Below are positions 28,533 through 34,733 of a DNA stretch of 44,226 nt, piece by piece. Numbering within the stretch: the first letter of the stretch is position 1; every line of letters begins with the position of its first letter. The DNA lies in the NCBI GenBank assembly GCA_964579575.1, contig CAZOGL010000011.1, positions 1 through 44,226 of the forward strand, in the 5' to 3' direction. A program made the translations under genes and the position numbers. This DNA is from CAVEFW01 sp964579575. Its GTDB lineage: Bacteria; Actinomycetota; Coriobacteriia; Coriobacteriales; Eggerthellaceae. Under the pieces are notes generated by a model that saw only the letters and a program-made list of their open reading frames with translations, searched no databases and was not told the origin of the DNA.

Positions 28533-28752
28533 TTAAAGATGGTTCTCATGTGTGAGATTTCGAGGATTGATTATGAAGACATGCGCGGCGCAATGGCAGT
28601 ATGGAAAAACGCTTGCTAGGAGCGCAAGATGCAAAGCACCTTTGTATAGCGGTGTTCTATGTCGTTAGTGAACTCTGAATCAGCACGCAGACTGGATTAC
28701 CTGATAGATCCAAGCTGGCGTGAACCTACGCGTTTCCTAACTTCCTAACTTC

Positions 28753-29667
28753 CTAGCTGGCAAAATACTTAATGCAGAAGTCTTCAAATAAGGTTACCGC
28801 GCGGCTGCGGTGGGCATTTTTTACGTGCGCAATGTGAATGGGGTAGCTTTCGTTTATGGGCAAAACATGCAGCGTCTCAAGCTGCTCCTTTGTAAGCGCC
28901 GTGTACAGCAATTTGTCGGGGCAAAAACAAGCACCAAGGTCATCGGTGCACAAGGCAAGAAGCGTTGCGGCATTGTCCGAATAGGCTTTTATGGGCGGGT
29001 TTAGATTGTTTTGGCGAAGAAACGCGCTGCCGATGCGCCCCGTTATGTCCTCTTCCGAGCTCATAAAAAAGGGCAGGTGGGAAAGCTGGGAAAGCACGGT
29101 GGGGTTGCTTTTGTCACACACTTCCACACGGGCATTTTTTTGAAGTTCCAACAAGTTTTTAGATACCACCAGCATCACGTTTTCGGTGTACAAGGGCCGC
29201 GCGTTGATTTCGGGCATGCCCGTATCGCATCGGGCGATGGCAACATCTCTTTCCTCTGCGAGCAGGGCGTCTATGATCCTGCTGTTTGTTTGTTCGTGCA
29301 CGATTATTTGTATGTGCGGGTACACCTTTTGGAAGGCAGAAATAATACCGGGCATAATGGTGCGCGAACGGGTATGCGCAACGCCCACGCGCACAATGCC
29401 GCTTTCGGCGTTTTGTATGTCTTGGAACTCATGGTGCATTGACTCGTACGAGCTGCAAAAATTGCGCGCGTATTCCAAGAATCGCTTGCCAGCATAGGTG
29501 AGCTCAAAATGCGGCTTGCGGTTAAAGAGCACGCATCCCAACTCTTTTTCAAGTGCCGCTATATGTGCGCTGAGGGTTTGCTGCGTGATGTGGAGCTCTT
29601 TTGCTGCGGGACTTATGCCGCCGCACTCAACAACGCGTATGAAGTAACTCATGGGAAGAAAATTCAT
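28753..29667 (-). CDS. LysR-family transcriptional regulator
   Basis: 304 aa from ATG 29667 (in-frame ATG at 29709 also possible). The shorter start is preferred because a TATAAT on the same strand at 29724-29719 would place the 29709 codon almost at the transcript end, while ACAGGAC precedes 29667. An N-terminal winged helix-turn-helix (FIRVVECGGISPAAKELHI, TQQTLSAHIAALEKELG) and a periplasmic-binding-like effector domain (about 90-300) are complete. It is divergent from the antiporter at 29838, with an inverted repeat between them, so it probably regulates that gene. Effector unknown. Short repeats CTTCCTAA lie just after its stop (28734-28755). Confidence 0.9.
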   Translation of the reverse strand: MNFLPMSYFIRVVECGGISPAAKELHITQQTLSAHIAALEKELGCVLFNRKPHFELTYAGKRFLEYARNFCSSYESMHHEFQDIQNAESGIVRVGVAHTRSRTIMPGIISAFQKVYPHIQIIVHEQTNSRIIDALLAEERDVAIARCDTGMPEINARPLYTENVMLVVSKNLLELQKNARVEVCDKSNPTVLSQLSHLPFFMSSEEDITGRIGSAFLRQNNLNPPIKAYSDNAATLLALCTDDLGACFCPDKLLYTALTKEQLETLHVLPINESYPIHIAHVKNAHRSRAVTLFEDFCIKYFAS

Positions 29668-29718
29668 GGGCGAGTCCTGTCTGCGAGCAGTTTGGTTGAA
29701 TTCCTTCATTCACCTTGC

Positions 29719-29748
29719 ATTATACACACCCACAGTAAAAAGACTGTG
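29719..29748. promoter_or_regulatory. LysR promoter -10 and inverted repeat in the divergent intergenic region
   Basis: TATAAT on the minus strand at 29724-29719, and just upstream CACAGT-AAAAAG-ACTGTG (29731-29748), a perfect 6-bp inverted repeat with 6-base spacer. The position and form suit a LysR-type binding site (T-N11-A family) controlling one or both divergent genes. Confidence 0.55.
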
Positions 29749-29770
29749 CAATCCACTATGAAAAATCAGT

Positions 29771-29799
29771 TTGAAACCTTACTTTGCTTGCATTACGCT
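29771..29799 (+). promoter_or_regulatory. Promoter candidate for the antiporter gene
   Basis: TTGAAA (29771-29776), 17 bases, TACGCT (29794-29799), ending 38 bases before the ATG at 29838. The -35 is good and the -10 poor, as is usual for activator-dependent promoters. Confidence 0.35.
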
Positions 29800-29837
29800 C
29801 GTGCTCGCAGAAAAGAGAGAAAGTAGCAGGCAATTCT

Positions 29838-31190
29838 ATGCTTGAGATATTGTTAATTGTGGTGTTCGCAGCGGCAGTTTTGCTGTGTTTGGTGTTTACT
29901 GGGTCTGTTCTGCCGGCCTTGTTGTTTGGTTTTGCGCTGTTTTTGGTATACGGAGTCGCTAAAGGCAGCTCCGTGTTTCGCATGCTCAAGTGCGCAATTG
30001 TGGGCACAAAATCTTCCCTCAGCATTATTGTTTTGCTTCTTTTTGTAGGGGCGCTTACCGCGACGTGGCGTGCAAGCGCCACTATGGCATACATGGTTGA
30101 CCTGGTTGTTCGTGTTTGCCCCGTCTCGCTTATCCTGCTCATGGCCTTTCTTTTGTGCAGCTTTGTTTCGTTTCTTGTTGGGTCTGCCTTTGCGACAGCT
30201 TCTACCGCAGGCGCAATTTGCGCGATTGTGGCGGTAAATGCCGGCATCCCTTTGCTGTATGCCGGCGGCGCCATACTTGCGGGCTCGTATTTTGGCGATC
30301 GGTGTTCGGCGGTATCGGGCAGTGCGCTTTTGGTCGCCAAGCTTACTTCGACAAACATCAAGAAGAACATGCTTGAAATGGCCAAGACTTCTCTTGTGCC
30401 CTTCACGTTGACCTGCGTATTCTTCCTTGCTTTGGGAATTTCGTGTTCTCCGGTCGGCGACTTTGCGCAAGCGCCCGCGTACTTGGGCACCTACTACGTG
30501 CTCAACGCAATAGATATTCTTCCCGCTGTTGCTGTGTTGGTGTTGGCACTTGCTGGTGTGCCGTGCTTTGTGGTGCTTGGCGTGGGCGCGGTGCTGGGCG
30601 GCGCAGTAGCGGTGTGCGTGCAGGGTTGCGGCGTTCCCCAGGTACTTGAAGCTTGCCTTTTTGGGTATGTTGCACAAGCAAGCGACGCGACGGTGCTTTC
30701 CGGTGGCGGATGTGTCGGCATGCTTTCGGCAATGGCGATTATTTTTGTGAGCTCTTGTTATGTGGGCATGTTTGAAGAGTCGGGCATGCTTTTGAGTATT
30801 GAGCATGCAATCAAAAAAGTGGGGGAAGGATCCGGGTCGTTTCTTGCGGTGGCGCTGGCGTCGGTGTTTAGCAGCATATGCGCGTGCAACCAAACGCTTG
30901 CCATAGTGCTAACTCATGAGCTTTGCAAGAAGAGTGTGCCCGACAACAACGTTTTGGCAGGTCATTTGGAAAATACCGTGGTTCTTCTTGCGGCGTGTGT
31001 GCCGTGGTCAACGGCGGTGGCTGTGCCTTTAGCAGCAATCGGTGCGCCAGCTGGCAGCATCCTTTTTGCGCTGTTTTTGTATCTGGTGCCGCTTTATAAC
31101 ATGGGGGTTTCGCTTGTGAAAGCGCGAGCGCATTCCCGGCGTGCCCAGCGCGCATACCGTAAAAGCCGCATGGCGGCCACGCGACGTTAG
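29838..31190 (+). CDS. NhaC-family Na+/H+ antiporter-like transporter
   Basis: 450 aa, about 11-12 membrane helices. The ATG at 29838 (preceded by AGCAGG at 7 bases) begins directly with helix 1 (MLEILLIVVFAAAVLL); the longer frame from 29784 adds an implausible basic leader. The sequence GSYFGDRCSAVSGSALLVA (about residues 152-170) is the NhaC/ion-transporter signature, and a second pseudo-symmetric copy appears as a CACNQTLAIVLTHEL-type segment in the C-terminal half. Members exchange sodium for protons or move malate/lactate against H+; the actual substrate is open. Regulation by the divergent LysR gene is likely. Confidence 0.8.
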   Translation: MLEILLIVVFAAAVLLCLVFTGSVLPALLFGFALFLVYGVAKGSSVFRMLKCAIVGTKSSLSIIVLLLFVGALTATWRASATMAYMVDLVVRVCPVSLILLMAFLLCSFVSFLVGSAFATASTAGAICAIVAVNAGIPLLYAGGAILAGSYFGDRCSAVSGSALLVAKLTSTNIKKNMLEMAKTSLVPFTLTCVFFLALGISCSPVGDFAQAPAYLGTYYVLNAIDILPAVAVLVLALAGVPCFVVLGVGAVLGGAVAVCVQGCGVPQVLEACLFGYVAQASDATVLSGGGCVGMLSAMAIIFVSSCYVGMFEESGMLLSIEHAIKKVGEGSGSFLAVALASVFSSICACNQTLAIVLTHELCKKSVPDNNVLAGHLENTVVLLAACVPWSTAVAVPLAAIGAPAGSILFALFLYLVPLYNMGVSLVKARAHSRRAQRAYRKSRMAATRR

Positions 31191-31303
31191 CCATGGCACC
31201 AACGCAACGCTAGCGTTAACAGCCACGTGGCGCTAGTGGTAGCAACAACGCGGCGTTAGCCGATTACGCCCAGAACGCAGAGACCTGGTCAGAATGGGCG
31301 TAA
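31179..31303. repeat. Stop-codon repeat and long hairpin after the antiporter gene
   Basis: ACGCGACGTTAGCC (31179-31192), which holds the TAG stop, returns as ACGCGGCGTTAGCC at 31248-31261 with intermediate degenerate copies between them. The palindrome AACGCTAGCGTT starts near 31205. Then TTACGCCCA (31264-31272) pairs perfectly with TGGGCGTAA (31295-31303), with a nested GACC-T-GGTC. No U-run follows, so it is not a typical terminator. Confidence 0.6.
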
Positions 31304-31328
31304 ACGCGTTTGGGTTTGCCCCTATCCT

Positions 31329-31356
31329 TTGACATTTGCAGCAAAGTGGTTATAAT
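31329..31356 (+). promoter_or_regulatory. Near-perfect sigma70 promoter
   Basis: TTGACA (31329-31334), 16 bases, TATAAT (31351-31356): both hexamers match the consensus exactly. It would start a transcript near 31363, giving a leader of about 125 bases before the ATPase gene, filled with palindromes. The strongest promoter visible in the window. Confidence 0.85.
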
Positions 31357-31359
31357 CAG

Positions 31360-31450
31360 TTTACCGAAATCGATTTCGCCCAAATGCATTTCGGTAAAAT
31401 GCGTTTAGGTAAATCGAATTTACGAAAAACGAGCTAAATAAGCTGCTCGT
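31360..31450 (+). promoter_or_regulatory. Multi-palindrome operator/leader of the ATPase gene
   Basis: TTTACCGAAAT (31360-31370) and ATTTCGGTAAA (31388-31398) form an 11-bp perfect inverted repeat. Inside are two palindromes, CGAAATCGATTTCG (31365-31378) and AAATGCATTT (31382-31391). Then come GTAAAT-CGA-ATTTAC (31409-31423) and ACGAGC...GCTCGT (31429-31450). Related half-sites directly downstream of a consensus promoter suggest tight repression. Confidence 0.7.
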
Positions 31451-31488
31451 GCGTTCCTAGAGCGCGGCGCTTACGGAAAGTGGCTACC

Positions 31489-32895
31489 ATGCAAACGGTT
31501 TTTAGAGGAAGAGCAAAAGAACTCGCGGTGCTTCAGAAAAGATATGACGCTCAAGGTTTCCAGATGGTTGTTCTGTACGGTCGTCGCAGGATCGGAAAAA
31601 CTACCTTAATGAACGAGTTTTTGCGTCGACAAAAAACGCAAAGCATTTCTTTTACCGCAGTTGAGCAAAGCGAACAGGTGCTAATACGCATGATGTCTAA
31701 TGCCGTACTGCTCTCTATCGCTCCTGAGCTGCAAGGCATAGTAAACTTTACAAGCTTCGAGCAAATCTTTGAATTCATAGGGCAAAAAGCTTCATCTGAG
31801 CGAATCGTCTTTTTCATAGATGAGTATCCCTACCTGGCTAAGCAGTGCCCCTATATCCAATCGGTTTTACAGAAAGTAATTGACCAAACGTGGAAGCAGA
31901 CAAAGCTGTTTTTTGTGCTTTGCGGGTCTTTGGTCAGCTTTATGAAAGAAGATGTCATTGCCGAGTCTGCCCCACTTTATGGCAGAAGCAACCTTGAAAT
32001 GAAGCTGCGGCCGTTTGATTACCTACAAACTGCTGAATTCTTCCAAAACTATACCTATGAGGAAAAGGCAATCTGCTACGGCTTAACAGGCGGCGTGGCA
32101 AAATACATTGAACAGTTTGATGCGGAAAAACCGCTTGAGGCAAACATCATTGAGCAGTTCTTTGAGATGGGCGGTTATTTCACTGAAGAGCAGGTAAAGA
32201 CCGTTGTAACAGGAGAAAAGCAAAACCCCGCCTTATACAATTCAATATTACTGGCTGTTGCAACGGGGCATAGCAAAAACAACGAGATTGCTTCTTTTGC
32301 TGGGATGAAAGATGTTACGTATCCGCTGAAGGTTTTAGTGGAAGCCGAGCTTTTGGAAAAGCGGAGTTCCGGGAAACCGTACTACGTTATTGCGGACAAC
32401 ATGCTTGCCTTTTGGTTTAAGTACGTGAGCCGCGCTACAAGTCTTATTAATGCGGGCAGGGGCGAGCAGTACTACATTTCATTTGTGAAAGACAACCTTC
32501 ACGATTTTATGGGAACCGTATTTGAACAGATGGCAAAAGACTATTTGCTTTCTCACGCAGGTGCGGAAAACGTCCCTCTAATGACAGATATTTCGGAATA
32601 TCAAAACACCATTCTTGATGAAAACAGAAAGCGTAAGCAGTTAGAGATTGATTTGGTTGGATATAGGAGAAAAGACATTGTTCTTCTAGGGGAGTGCAAG
32701 TTCAAGAATGAGAAGTTTGGAAAAGGTGAACTTGAAGCCTTTATCGACAAGGTTAAGTACATGCTTGCGAATTCGCCAACGCTGTTTCTGTTTTCGCTAT
32801 CTGGCTTTACAAAATATGTTGAAGAAAATGCACAAAATACGGTGCTGGTAGACATTAAAGAAATGTACGTTGAAATGGACTGCGCGAAGTTTTGA
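31489..32895 (+). CDS. AAA ATPase of the ATPase_2/DUF234 family
   Basis: 468 aa; ATG 31489 with GGAAAG 8 bases upstream (a GTG at 31480 would add three residues). The N-terminal P-loop ATPase has Walker A YGRRRIGKTTL near residues 30-40 and Walker B IVFFIDEYPYL near 104-114. A winged-helix middle part follows, then a C-terminal DUF234-like, endonuclease-fold domain (LEIDLVGYRRKDIVLLGECKFKN) with the Asp...Glu-X-Lys arrangement of PD-(D/E)XK nucleases. Such genes are frequent in archaea and gut anaerobes, often in many copies and usually mobile or defence-associated; their function is not established. AT-rich composition, an isolated strong promoter with operators, and the neighbouring PIN remnant suggest an accessory, possibly toxin-like or mobile gene. 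Confidence 0.85.
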   Translation: MQTVFRGRAKELAVLQKRYDAQGFQMVVLYGRRRIGKTTLMNEFLRRQKTQSISFTAVEQSEQVLIRMMSNAVLLSIAPELQGIVNFTSFEQIFEFIGQKASSERIVFFIDEYPYLAKQCPYIQSVLQKVIDQTWKQTKLFFVLCGSLVSFMKEDVIAESAPLYGRSNLEMKLRPFDYLQTAEFFQNYTYEEKAICYGLTGGVAKYIEQFDAEKPLEANIIEQFFEMGGYFTEEQVKTVVTGEKQNPALYNSILLAVATGHSKNNEIASFAGMKDVTYPLKVLVEAELLEKRSSGKPYYVIADNMLAFWFKYVSRATSLINAGRGEQYYISFVKDNLHDFMGTVFEQMAKDYLLSHAGAENVPLMTDISEYQNTILDENRKRKQLEIDLVGYRRKDIVLLGECKFKNEKFGKGELEAFIDKVKYMLANSPTLFLFSLSGFTKYVEENAQNTVLVDIKEMYVEMDCAKF

Positions 32896-32945
32896 CGTTT
32901 TCGAACGCGCCACACACGCCAAGCGCGCAAAAAAACGCTTCCCGT

Positions 32946-33080
32946 ATTGGGGCGCAGGCTTTAGTGACGCGCGATGTTTTAGGACCCAAAGACTCTGCGG
33001 TCAAAGTTTACTCGCCCGTAGAGCTGCTTGATGAATTGCGCAAATACGGGTTTGAATACGAAGAGGTTATCAGTTCCTAG
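32946..33080 (+). pseudogene. C-terminal remnant of a PIN-family toxin
   Basis: The frame encodes GAQALVTRD, then VKVYSPVELLDELRKYGF. It matches the C-terminal end of PIN-domain toxins, where (A)LVTRD and V.V.SP.EFL.EL are typical. The N-terminal two thirds, including the first catalytic aspartates, are missing, and the preceding 50 bases are unrelated. It lies 50 bases after the ATPase stop and directly before the 66-bp tandem repeat, suggesting deletion or rearrangement here. Confidence 0.6.
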
Positions 33081-33096
33081 GTTTGCTGAGGGGGAC

Positions 33097-33217
33097 CTTT
33101 CAATCGCTCGGGGGCTTTGCCTAAGAGCCCTTACAACAACTTCGCGCCTTTACCGAAGAGCACTTTCAATCGCTCGGGGGCTTTGCCTAAGAGCCCTTAC
33201 AACAACTTCGCGCCTTT
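33097..33217. repeat. 66-bp tandem repeat reaching the scaffold gap
   Basis: The unit starting CTTTCAATCGCTCGGGGGC at 33097 repeats at 33163 with period 66. The second copy is identical as far as it is visible (to 33217). The sequence after the gap resumes with the next bases expected from the unit (ACCGAAGAGCACTTT, 33318-33332) and then diverges. The true copy number is hidden by the gap. There is no coding capacity across 33081-33437 and no other feature. Confidence 0.8.
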
Positions 33218-33317
33218 NNNNNNNNNNNNNNNNNNNNNNNNNNNNNNNNNNNNNNNNNNNNNNNNNNNNNNNNNNNNNNNNNNNNNNNNNNNNNNNNNNN
33301 NNNNNNNNNNNNNNNNN
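33218..33317. other. Scaffold gap (100 N) inside a tandem repeat
   Basis: One hundred N. The repeat phase is kept across the gap, so assembly probably broke because of the repeated units. Confidence 0.9.
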
Positions 33318-33437
33318 ACCGAAGAGCACTTTTAACAACAATGGAGCAGGTTATTCGCTTAACTCGAGCCAGCTCAGGCGAACTCATGTTAGCGTAAACG
33401 TTGGGTTGAGTGGAAATGCTAGGGGAAGGTACCCAAC

Positions 33438-33923
33438 ATGTCTAAACGAACTCAAATAATCTTCAATGTAATTGATGCGATTCTTTTTTGTGTAGTAGTT
33501 TTGCTCGCGATATACGGCGGATGTACCGGCACGGTTGAGACGAGCTCGGGGACAGAAGAGCCTATGCAATGCTACCGGACGTTTTCTACGGTAACAACGA
33601 TTCTGGTGATTGGCTATGTGGTTTATCTTTGGACCCTTTGGCCGTCAAAGCCCATGTTGATGAAGATAGCACGCGTGATTCCGATTGTGGTTTCACTTAT
33701 CGCCATAATCGTAACCACGCCAATAGGAATGGGAATTTGCGCTTCGCCTGAAATGCCTTGCCATACAACAAAACTTGCAATCCATATTCTTTTAGGGATT
33801 TCAATCATTGTTGCAATCGTGCAGATAATTTGGGCTTCGAAGGCGAACAAGGCTGGGCATGTTGATACTGAGCAAGTTGATGCAGAGCTTGCTGGTACCG
33901 AGCATGCCGATGCGTCGGAATAG
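33438..33923 (+). CDS. DUF4418-like four-helix membrane protein
   Basis: 161 aa; ATG 33438 preceded by AGGGGAAGG. Four hydrophobic helices at about residues 9-27, 51-69, 79-98 and 110-131. A Met-X-Cys-X-X-Thr motif occurs before helix 2 (MQCYRT) and another before helix 4 (MPCHTT), resembling the conserved Cys/His/Thr of DUF4418 proteins. The C-terminal tail is acidic (HVDTEQVDAELAGTEH) and looks repetitive. The stop codon is inside a 14-bp tandem duplication. Function unknown; family assignment by motif only. Confidence 0.65.
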   Translation: MSKRTQIIFNVIDAILFCVVVLLAIYGGCTGTVETSSGTEEPMQCYRTFSTVTTILVIGYVVYLWTLWPSKPMLMKIARVIPIVVSLIAIIVTTPIGMGICASPEMPCHTTKLAIHILLGISIIVAIVQIIWASKANKAGHVDTEQVDAELAGTEHADASE

Positions 33924-33936
33924 ATGCGTCGGAATA
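33909..33936 (+). repeat. 14-bp tandem duplication at the stop codon
   Basis: GATGCGTCGGAATA is repeated exactly at 33909-33922 and 33923-33936. The TAG stop (33921-33923) straddles the junction. Confidence 0.9.
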
Positions 33937-34100
33937 GTCTTGGAATGGAGGACTCTCTTTTGTTTTAGTGTTTCAATGAGGTTCGGGGCGGCCACCAACC
34001 AGATTAGCGGGAAGGCCTCTCCTAAGTTACGTTAAAATAAAGTGAAAGTTTTCTGAGGTTAAATCCATATTCGGCACACTACCGAGAGGAGGGTCACCAT

Positions 34101-34466
34101 ATGAACAACCATATGAACAACCTGGAGCAATTTTACGACGCCGTCGGTGCGAGTGCCGATGAGGTTATCGGGCGTTTGGGTGGCGACCCTGCGCTGGTGA
34201 TGCGCTTTCTAGCAAAGTTCCAAGACGACGACAGTTTCAGCACGCTTTGTGCCGCCCTGGATGACGGCGACACAGAAACCGCATTCCGTGCGGCGCACAC
34301 GATCAAGGGTGTCTGCGCGAACCTCGGTTTGCAAACGCTCTTTTCCAAGGCGTCAGAAATGACCGAATTGCTTCGTGCCGGTGCGGTGGAGGACGCCAAA
34401 GGCGCCCTGCCTGCCCTCGAAGCGGAGTACAACAACACCTGCGCCTTGCTCGCAGGGCTGTCTTGA
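34101..34466 (+). CDS. Histidine phosphotransfer (Hpt) domain protein
   Basis: 121 aa single-domain protein; ATG 34101 preceded by GAGGAGG. It forms the phospho-relay four-helix bundle with phospho-accepting His66 in the canonical context AAHTIKGVCANLGL. It would shuttle phosphate between receiver domains of the hybrid kinases encoded at 34731 and 41426 and the receiver of the HD-GYP protein at 37845, all in the same cluster and orientation. The first 24 bases are a 12-bp tandem duplication (ATGAACAACCAT, ATGAACAACCTG), giving two possible ATG starts (34101 and 34113). Confidence 0.9.
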   Translation: MNNHMNNLEQFYDAVGASADEVIGRLGGDPALVMRFLAKFQDDDSFSTLCAALDDGDTETAFRAAHTIKGVCANLGLQTLFSKASEMTELLRAGAVEDAKGALPALEAEYNNTCALLAGLS

Positions 34467-34511
34467 GCAAGTTCGGTATGCCGTCCGGTATGCCGAAAAG
34501 ATTGAACTTTT

Positions 34512-34733
34512 GACGGAGGCCTTAGACGGAGACCTTAGTCAAGGGCTATAAACAGGGCCCTTGGGCGAGGACTCAGACGGAAGCCAAAGACGGAGGCCAC
34601 AGACAAGAAAGGCCAAAAAAGGCCTTAGACGGAAGACATAGATGGGGGCCAAAGAAAAAGGCCGCAGACGAGGACATATAGACGAGGAAGTAAACGGAGG
34701 CCTTAGGCAAAGGCCACAGACGGGGGACATATG
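34512..34733 (+). repeat. Tandem array of ~13-bp Shine-Dalgarno-like units upstream of the kinase gene
   Basis: Units of the form GACGGAGGCCTTA recur through the whole space (for example at 34512, 34525, 34576, 34589, 34602, 34628, 34681 and 34719; variants include GACGGAAGACATA and GACGAGGACATATA). The last unit, GACGGGGGACAT, is the ribosome-binding site of the kinase and is joined directly to its ATG at 34731. This accounts for the non-coding stretch after the Hpt gene. Confidence 0.8.

Noticed and set aside
28534..28752. Possible small gene between the antitoxin promoter and the LysR gene
   Set aside because: Only short frames (about 30 codons) without ribosome sites or similarity; no regulatory element was recognised apart from short CTTCCTAA repeats near 28740.
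31264..31303. Terminator after the antiporter
   Set aside because: The 9-bp stem is perfect but the loop is 22 bases and no U-run follows.
32892..33080. A complete 62-aa gene after the ATPase
   Set aside because: No ribosome site, unrelated N-terminus and a C-terminus that matches only the end of PIN toxins, so treated as a remnant.
33097..33217. A confirmed CRISPR array
   Set aside because: The whole 66-bp unit repeats, including what would be the spacer, and no cas gene is in the window. Kept only as a possibility in a finding.
33924..34100. Promoter for the signalling cluster
   Set aside because: TAAAAT near 34034 has no acceptable -35 at the right distance; not strong enough to report.
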